Shown: piece after piece, positions 56,401 through 64,000 of the stretch
Position numbering within the stretch: position 1 is the first letter of the stretch
How the letters are laid out: each line of letters starts with the position of its first letter
Assembly: GCA_947561395.2 (NCBI GenBank)
Contig: OX387195.1
Location: forward strand, 27,295,126-27,359,125
Length of the DNA: 64,000 nt
Reading direction: 5' to 3'
From: Buxus sempervirens
Taxonomy: Eukaryota > Streptophyta > Magnoliopsida > Buxales > Buxaceae
Made by a program: the position numbers and the translations under genes
The notes under the pieces: model-generated
The model's database searches: none
Told to the model about the DNA's origin: nothing
The model's input: only the letters and a program-made list of their open reading frames with translations

Positions 56401-58434
56401 GATATTGAGGAACTGGGTTATATTAGGTTTGGAAGCTTGACATGTTGTAGGTTAGTCCTATTGATGGTTTGTTTATGTTGAGAGTCTGCATACTCTCAAA
56501 TGGTTGTTCAAAATTCACAAGACTAATGCACTGAAATAAGCATTTAGCTAAAAAAAAAAAGGCAAATGTTAAAAAATTTTAAATTCATGAGGTATCATGA
56601 TAAGATATGTTATAGGTTTCACCATGTGATGTTCACAGTTAAGGGCCCATCTAATATATGGTTGACTAAAAAAAGTCACATGTGAGGACATCTAAGAGGT
56701 ACAACCACAATCTGAAGCATTTACTAATTTGGAGGACTAATGCTCATTTAATTACAGAAAACTTGCATATCACCCTATGAGCAAAATAAGAATGTTTCAA
56801 ATATCAGCATATTTAAATAATTTGTGAATTAATGAGGTATCATGATAAAATTGGTTATAGGTTTGTTCATGCGTGGTGTACAGTTAAGGCCTCAGCTAAT
56901 ATATGGTTAACTAACAAAAAATCACCTGTGAGGACATCAAAGAAGTACAACCAAAATTGAAAGCATTTAATAACTTTGCAGAATTAATGCTCATTTAATT
57001 AGACAAAACTTGCATACCACCTGTATGAGCAAACTAAGGAGGTTTCAAATATCAGCAAACTTAAGAAGATCATGCAAGTGCATAGTAAAAGAAATCCATA
57101 TTTGCTGGACATAACTTTTGATATTTTTTACATAAAATTTAATGGCATTCAGACCTACCAAAGGTTCTATAAGAAGCAACAAATAATTTAAAGTGCATAC
57201 AAATTTATATCATTAAACTGTTGCGACTGAAGTTCTGATTATATTTTTGAGTAATCATCATTACTTGACCACATTGCGATTTCTTTTTCATTATTGCTTT
57301 GGAATAAAAAATTTATGGTAGAAGTTCAAGGGCACCAACTATGTAAACCTCTTATGGAACATGTGACTACAGGTGGACGAGCATATGTCTAAATGCTCAG
57401 CCTGAAAATATTGCATACCTCCAAGTACTCATTTTTCCAACCCTCCCTCAGCTCTGCAGAGTCTATGTACCATTGCATGTGGCAAAGAAAAATGCTTCAA
57501 GAGATATAGCTTACTAATCCATGATACTAAGATACGGAAGAAAGAAGTGCTGAAGAAAACTAAAGGACGATTTCTCAGACTCAATATTTCATTTTGATTT
57601 ATTTTAAGAGTCACCATACAGACAATCAAGCTAAAAAGGAGCATCATGAATCTCACTTTATGTGCATTTGTCTTTTTCATATCATTTCCTATGACTCCAA
57701 GTCAACAATGAAAGGCCAAAGTCAGGGTAAACACTCGCAAGAACCTCCCTGCATTATAGACATATCACAATAGTTGTCTGAAAATCAAGAAATCCAGGCA
57801 CACCCAAAAATATGCCATTCATTCTCTTCCCCCAAAAGCATTGGTGTTTTCTGTCTGTACACCTTTTTTTATGAGCAAATATATATATAGTTTCCCTTTA
57901 AAACGTATGGAAAAAGGGCCAAAAGCCAAAGAAACAGCTAAAAAAGAAACCAAAAAGTAATTGTGTAGAAATTGTACACAAGGTTGACCATCTGCTCCAA
58001 CAAGAACATAGCCCTGCCTAGGTCATTTCCTAAAAATCTATAAAGACCATAAACACTTCCGTCTTCCATAACATCAGAGAACAAGATGCTACTAAACCAT
58101 GGAAGGACAGAAATTCAAAGAAAGAACAAGAACGTCTGTGAAGTAGCCAGTCAAAGGCTATTTTCCACTCCTTCGTAGGTCCTTCATTTTCTTTTCTTTT
58201 TTTTTTCTTCTAAACAGGCTAAAAAATTGACTAAGGACACATGTTCCATCAGATATCTTTCCTAGTACCCCTTCCATAGGACCAACAACATAACAGCTCC
58301 TCTGATCTCGCAGGTGTTGCCCATTAAACACAAACTTCTTAATCAACTGAGTACAGTGTACATAAACAGTACCTATTAGGGATTTCTCATCCCCTGTTAG
58401 GTAGTTTAGGTAAAAATCTTGTCCAATTTCTCTT
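53492..58434. other. Long region without a recognisable gene
   Basis: I find no domain-bearing frame on either strand. Two places look exon-like but remain unassigned. One is minus strand 57419-57480, where an ELREGWKNEYLE-type frame ends at a GTATGC donor. The other is plus strand 56091-56190, a 33-codon frame with TLGKRQLDIAEIIEGW. A tandem duplication lies at 56582-57065. The region could hold introns of a gene whose exons I cannot recognise. Confidence 0.4.
56582..57065. repeat. Tandem duplication, period about 245 bp
   Basis: AATT.ATGAGGTATCATGATAA starts at 56582 and 56827. Both copies continue with GTTATAGGTTT, CAGTTAAGG, CTAATATATGGTT, GTGAGGACATC, TTAATGCTCATTTAATTA (CT- in copy 1) and TTTCAAATATCAGCA. 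The copies are about 80% alike by eye. Confidence 0.88.
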
Positions 58435-58442
58435 TGATTCTT

Positions 58443-58821
58443 CTTTTTTTTTTTTAATGAATAATGAAAGATATGGTACATATAGGGTACAAGAAATATA
58501 AAACAGACAAGAGGGTCCATAAGAAATGGGACCTCAAAAATTGTCAAGTCTACTCAAGAAGTACATACAAACAGACCCCATAGTAAACTCCCTGCTAACC
58601 AAAAATTCCAGAGGGAGAGAGGCAGCAACCATGCCAATCTCTAACAATCTAAGAAATGGACAATCCTCTGAATTCCAGTAGAATAGATACCCACGAGGCA
58701 ATCGCCGTCATAGAATTTCCGAGAACATACTCCACACTCCCCCTCCTATCCTGGAAAATTCTGCAATTCCTCTCAAGCCAAATGTGCCATACAACTGCAT
58801 GGAAGGCCAGTCTGTACATGA
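58443..58821 (-). mobile_element. 5'-truncated LINE copy with poly(A) and target duplication
   Basis: The minus strand encodes an L1-type ORF2 C-terminus (AFHAVVWHIWLERNCRIFQD, 58700-58815), followed by a 3'UTR and an A-rich tail (T run at 58444-58455 on the plus strand). TGATTCTT flanks the insertion at 58435-58442 and 58822-58829. A 5'-truncated copy with a tail and TSD is the usual outcome of target-primed reverse transcription. Confidence 0.82.
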
Positions 58822-58829
58822 TGATTCTT

Positions 58830-60470
58830 TTAAGTTCATAGATTAATTATCACAACATCAAAGAATCACAACAATAAGCAACTATCAAATTGCCCTCCAC
58901 ACCAAAACTCAGACTGATTGAAGTATAAGAAAAAGTGTTTTTATGCCCTCCTTAAAACCATAATTAGACAGCAAAAGTGGTGGTGATAACACAGCATTCC
59001 CTATCAAACAAAGACTTCAAAATCCAAAATTCCATAAGCACCCACAAGATCCCTAATCAACACCTAGCTAATACAGGCAACCTAAGCTGAGGCCACTGGG
59101 AAAATATCTAGGTGCCAAAGACAAAGGCACATCCGGTACTATGTGTCCACTAAAGTCTCAAAACTTATTTGCTCATCCAAAAAACTTGAAATGAATTCTC
59201 TTTTCAACTACCTTAGCTGCTAATCATGTTGAATAAAAGCCCCTTAATGGCATGTCCACAGAGTCATTTCTACAAATAAATCTAAAAATCCTTTTATTGA
59301 AGAGGGATAAGTAGTCACATCCTTGTCTTGCTGTTTTAAATCATATTACATTAAATCATATTATATTGAAGAGGGATAAGTAGTCCCACATCTCAAGACT
59401 ATTTCCTCCAACCACCCTAACAACTATCGATAGAGAAAACCTCATCGACCAACTTTGTAAACTTTTGAAAGCTTCTTCTTTCACCCAAAAAAAAAAAAAA
59501 TACATCCTACTGTCCTTGCAGCTAGCTGTATCACCCAACCCACATTTAAAATCTAAAATTTTACTTGATGCTTAACAACTGGCCCTTTTTGTTTACTTGT
59601 GGAAGAAAAAACACAGCATTTCAATATCTCAAATATAGCCTTAAAAAAAACTCTTCTCCAACAAATTTTAAACATCTTATGTACCCAGATTCAAAGCAAG
59701 TTCCCCGCAATGTATCGACTTTCCATTGTTATAAACAACGCCATAGACTCGCCTACAAACCTATTGTAAGAAACACCCATGAACCTACTAAAATCCAATA
59801 TCTACTAGAGTTTACAACTCCCTAGTCATCCCCTCCAAAGCACCTCTCTTGGATTTTTCTTTGAAATTTTAATGAAGTCATGGCTTTAACTATTTCAACA
59901 AAATGATTTCTAGCGCCTCGCCAAAGGAAATTCAACACTTTCTCCCCATTGGGTTTATTTACTTATGTCCAAGCAACCTCAATCTTCCTTTGCTAACTCC
60001 ATCTTTAGCTTTTGAAGAATAGCTGTACATTTCCACGTATTCTACCAACTTTCTTCTCTCTTTCAATCTAGGATCTACACCTTAAAAATAGCTAGATGCT
60101 TTTTAAGCTCCATTCTTTCAGTGTTAAAACACCACTTCCTCATTTTGACATAAAATAAGAAGCAAATAAGCTAGTCAGGGGTAGAGATAACAAAGTACAT
60201 ATTATTGCCCTTTAGCTCCTCAATTACCACTACCCTCTAGGAGATAATTAACAATTCAAGAAAAGCTTTCAACCTGCACATATTTGTTCTATGTTTGTTT
60301 CAACAAACATCTAATCCAGAACATTACTAAATCTCCAGCATCCTTATTGCAAAAATTTCTTCCCCTTTGGATATTGCAACACCATTAGATTGTATTCCCC
60401 ACTCGATTCCTTCAAACATCAAGGATTTTGCTCTTTCGTCCTTTCTACCAGGATATGCAGGGCTTTAGAA
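58830..60470. other. Region between LINE pieces; no gene
   Basis: AT-rich. A minus-strand stretch near 59850-59980 weakly resembles decayed LINE coding sequence, but I cannot fix motifs. A short direct repeat ATTGAAGAGGGATAAGTAGTC occurs at about 59297 and 59365. Confidence 0.4.
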
Positions 60471-60519
60471 AATTGAACGATCATTAGTAATCACTTTCTT
60501 CAAGTGGACTAACTTCAAC

Positions 60520-60860
60520 AAAGGTCGACAAAAAAGTCTAACAATAGTTATACATGTGGATGCAGAGCACTATAGGAAAGAGACTTTTTGGATGTAATAA
60601 TCTATGCTTAAAAAAAGCACCTTGAACAACTGCCTAGCTTCCATGCTCATCTCTAGTGGCTGTCTTATCAACCAATCATTCTTGATGCTATTCCCTCCAT
60701 GGTTTCAGAAGATGATAATGTTTCTCTTTTAAGTTGTCCCAGTGATGCTGAAATTTAACAAGCAATCTTCAGTTTTCCAAAGAATAGTACTCCTGGACCT
60801 GATGGATTCTCAGATGTTTTTTCGAAGTTTGTTGGCATATTGTGATTTAAGATGTGATAA
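60520..60860 (+). mobile_element. LINE (L1-type) ORF2 fragment, plus strand
   Basis: The plus strand reads IPSMVSEDDNVSLLSCPSD, a stop, then FPKNSTPGPDGFSDVFFE and CWHIV. This is the typical beginning of the plant L1 reverse transcriptase domain (PGPDGF followed by CW-IV). It breaks off at about 60860, exactly where the minus-strand LINE ends. Confidence 0.78.
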
Positions 60861-63800
60861 TTATGTTCAATCCTTTCTTGCCAAATATAAAAAATTAACT
60901 TTGCCAAGACTACCTTAACTGATGATGCAGAATTATAAAAAAATTCTCCTATTCCGTTCATGCCAAATAAACCACAAAATAGCTTGAAAACCACATGATA
61001 AATAATTTTCCTCTACACCCAACCGCAAGAACTGCAACTAATTAAAAGGAAAGAGCACTGAACAAGGCAATACCCAAGAACGACTTATCATCCCCAAAAA
61101 CATGATCCAAATCTACCTGGAGAAGTCACAATGCATGACCAGGTGCTGGAGGGATTCCTCGCTCCATCTAAAAAAGAAGCACATACAAGGCGACAAAGCT
61201 ATCCACTTTCTTTTACGTTGAAGCAAATCAGCTATATTTACCTTGGCTAGAAGCACCACCAGGACAGAAGCTTGAATTTTGGGAGGGATAAGACTAAAAC
61301 CAAAGCTGCTTATGATTAAAGGGTGATGAGGACGCAAGGGCATCAGATCGGAATAAGTGAAAGAAAGATTTACAAGAGAAAAGACCGGAGGACTCCGAAC
61401 ACCAAACACAGGAATCGGACAAACTGGGATCAATGGGGACTTCTTTCCGTTGATGTAAAGGGGAGCACAAATCACCCATTTCAACTTCTCTTAGGACACT
61501 CCTAAACAGAAGGTTCCAAGACAAGTCACCCGAACATGATTCTAACACTTGACTTGCCAAGGCCTCCAGGAAGATTGCCAACAAAAAGAGCCAAGGAAAC
61601 AAGAAGAGAGGATTTCACGGCCTCACCATAAATCAAGCCAAAAGCGGATAGAATTCCTTGAGCCAATAGAAAAACAAACCTGGGAATAGAAACATGGTAC
61701 TAGAAACACAATTAACTTCCATGGACAAGAGAGGGAGGATTTGATTCTCAGGTTCACATCCCACCCATTTCCTGCCACACCATACTTGCACCTAATGACC
61801 TGGTGCCAATATTTTCATCCTTTCATTGCTAAACCGCCATAGCCATTTAGCTGATAAAGCCGACTTCCGGTCCACCACTTGACCAACATTTAAACCATCC
61901 TTCTCCTTTGCCCTACACACCATTTCCCAACTAACTGGATAATACTTCTTGTATCCACCCCCTTCTCACAAAAATTCCCATTGAATCTTTTCAATTATTT
62001 TGGCCACTTCGACAGGCATCCTAAACAAAGATATGAAATAAACTGGAAGGTTGACTAGAACTACTTTAATGAGCGTAATTCTGCCCCTAGAGCCAAATAA
62101 TTCCTTTTCCACCCAGCCAATCTCTTTTCAATCCTTTCTATCATAGGATTCAAAAGACAACCATCCTAGGTGAGCCAGCTAAATCGAGACCAAGGTAAGA
62201 CATGGGTCACGAACCCACCCCACATCCTAAAGATGAAGCAAAGGCCCTAACCATCTCATTTGAAACATTTACTCTTGTAATTGAACTCTTTTCCCAATAA
62301 ACTCTCAATCTCGAAACTAACTCAAACGAGTTCAGAACACATCACACCCAATGAATCTGATCGCTAGATGCATCAATAAAAAGTATGGTATCATCTGCAA
62401 ATTGAAGATGAGACACCTCCAATGCATCTAACCCCTCACGAACTTGGAACCCCTTAATCAGCTCTTTTTCATTTGCAGTCTCAATGAAACAACTTAACGT
62501 CCCCAACTTGTGAAAAAAGGAATGAGGAAAGAGGGTCACCTTCCCTAAGGCCTTCTAGAAGATGGGAATAGACAGGATACTGAGCCATTTAACAAAAAGG
62601 AAAATTCTACCAAACTGACACATCCTTTCACCCACCTTCTCCATCTAACACCAAATCCTTTCCAACTTCTAAGCTAAAATAGAGTCAATGAAATCCCATT
62701 CTACTCGATCATAAGCCTTCTCCAAATCAAGCTTATACACTAAACCTGAATGTCTCGATTTCTTTCTACTTTCAACACATTCATTAGCAATCAAAACACA
62801 ATCCAAAATCTGCATATCCTCAATAAAAGCACTTTGAAATAGGGATACAATCAATTGGATAATTTTTTCAACCTATCAGCCAAAACTTTGGCAATGATCT
62901 TATAGAGGCTAGTAGTGAGACTAATAGCCCCCCCCCCCCCCGGCGTCAAAAAACATTTGTTGTTTTATTAATCACCCCATGGTCAAAAAATTCCTGAAAA
63001 ACCAACAATAACTCATTTTTAATCAACTTCCAATGACGCTGGTAGAAAGCCAAAGTAAAACCATCGGGACCAGGGGCTTTGTCACCCTCAGGGCAAAAAC
63101 TGCCATTTTTATTTCCTCCATTTCAGATTTCCTTTCCGAACATCTCACTTGGTCCTCTCCCAATCTCTGGCACACCCCCCATCTTTCAATAAAAATTTAT
63201 ACTTTGTCTCAAATTTGAATAAAAATGTACAAGCGCCTGCTCTATAGCCAAAGGAGATTCCAACACTGCCCCATCCACTTGCACCCTTACTATGGAATGT
63301 ATAGCTCTTTGAATGTTTGCTAATTTGTGAATAAATCTGGTATTACTATCCCCAATTTTCAACCAAAGAGCTTTGGACTTTTGATGCCATGAAATCTCTT
63401 CCATCTTAACAATCTTATCAAATTCTACCTTCAATTCCTGTCCATGTAATCTTTTCGCTGCCTCTAAAGGTCTCGATTCTTCCAGCCTATCCAACACCTC
63501 TATTTTGTCCATTAAAACATTCATATTATGATTAACTACCCCAAATTTATCCCGACTCCAGGCTTTGATGTGTGTTTTGAACCCCCTTAACCCTTTAAGA
63601 AAACGAAAACCAGCCCACCCCATTGTTTTAGCATCTTCTTCACCCCACAAATCCTTGATCAGATTAAAAAAAGATTGATTAGACAACAACATATTTTCAA
63701 ATCTAAACGATCTAGTTCCATTAGGTGGAGGTTTTGTAGATACCAATATGGGACAATGATCAAAAATGGGTCTAGGCAATAAAATTTGTGAAATACATGA

Positions 63801-64000
63801 GAAGTGGTTCTCCCACGCAGCATAAGCTAGAAACCTATCCAAACTAGCACACACTAGGTTCTTGAAAATTAGACCAGGTATAAGCACCTTCTTTAAGAGG
63901 AAAGTCCATCAACTCACAATTTCTGATCCACACATTAAATTTCCTCATACTCTTGGTGACCCTTCATGATCCTCCTTTTTCTCTACAAACCTAACCACAT
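60860..64000 (-). mobile_element. Degraded L1-type LINE ORF2 (runs off the right edge)
   Basis: Reading the minus strand from 64000 down: the end of the endonuclease (SLDRFLAYAAWENHF and FDHCPILVST, then RSFRFENMLL). Next is the linker with ALWLKIGDSNTRFIHKLAN (about 63300-63360), then reverse transcriptase blocks YKLDLEKAYDRVEWDFI (62680-62740) and LQFADDTILFIDAS (62350-62400). Last come the zf-RVT region (WSEESLQHLVMHCDF, 61115-61170) and the C-terminal LAKLIFYIWQERIEHN (about 60860-60915). The 233-codon piece 63186-63887 is still open; the rest has many stops and frameshifts. A C14 run (62928-62941) interrupts the region before the RT core. It is a retrotransposon relic. Confidence 0.87.

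Noticed and set aside
1..64000. CRISPR arrays, operons, prophage or bacterial defence systems
   Set aside because: The window is plant nuclear DNA; no spaced direct repeats of CRISPR type and no polycistronic gene layout were seen.

Overview
The window is plant nuclear DNA, most likely from a flowering plant. It is AT-rich, its protein genes are cut by GT-AG introns, it carries a bifunctional plant-type dehydroquinate dehydratase/shikimate dehydrogenase and a plant DUF3444 J-protein, and most of its length is relics of plant transposons (hAT, Mutator, Harbinger, Helitron, LINE, TRIM, gypsy LTR). I could not place the species.

Layout. 1-1531 holds the last four exons of an unrecognised multi-pass membrane protein gene (+). 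3.6-7.0 kb holds two degraded FAR1/MULE transposase copies in inverted orientation around a 1.09-kb non-autonomous hAT with an 8-bp target duplication. 8.8-9.8 kb is a tandem duplication beside an intact tRNA-Pro(UGG). 11.0-16.36 kb is a complete DnaJ-DUF3444 gene (-), with a 1.75-kb 5'UTR intron that hosts a TRIM retroelement and a TATA box at 16.35 kb. 16.4-20.0 kb is non-coding, with short Helitron-like elements, a perfect inverted repeat and a 3 x 67-bp array. 20.07-20.95 kb is a broken SDR gene. 21.8-32.2 kb is a complete 11-exon DHQ-SDH gene (-); all exon phases agree and give 532 residues. An antisense RTE-type LINE relic lies in one of its introns.

33-53.5 kb is a repeat-dense block: a hAT with TAGGGGTGCAAC ends, a 535-bp Mutator MITE with exact 9-bp TSD, a MULE-like element carrying exon 1 of a DUF212 gene plus a divergent 139-codon ORF, a 4.4-kb solo LTR with exact 5-bp TSD and a nested TRIM, a diverged SDH-only pseudogene, a GH17 glucanase fragment, a 357-bp tandem duplication, a foldback MITE, a Pack-MULE-like element with a NudC/BOBBER-like fragment, and a Harbinger-like element with a nested hAT. 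53.5-58.4 kb has no recognisable gene. 58.4-64 kb is LINE territory: a 5'-truncated copy with TSD, a plus-strand RT fragment, and a long degraded minus-strand L1-type ORF2 that runs off the window.

The intact genes (membrane protein, J-protein, tRNA-Pro, DHQ-SDH) have no evident functional link. The main themes are the shikimate-pathway gene, whose encoded N-terminus lacks a recognisable plastid transit peptide, its decayed SDH paralogue 14 kb away, and repeated capture of host gene fragments inside or next to Mutator-like repeats.
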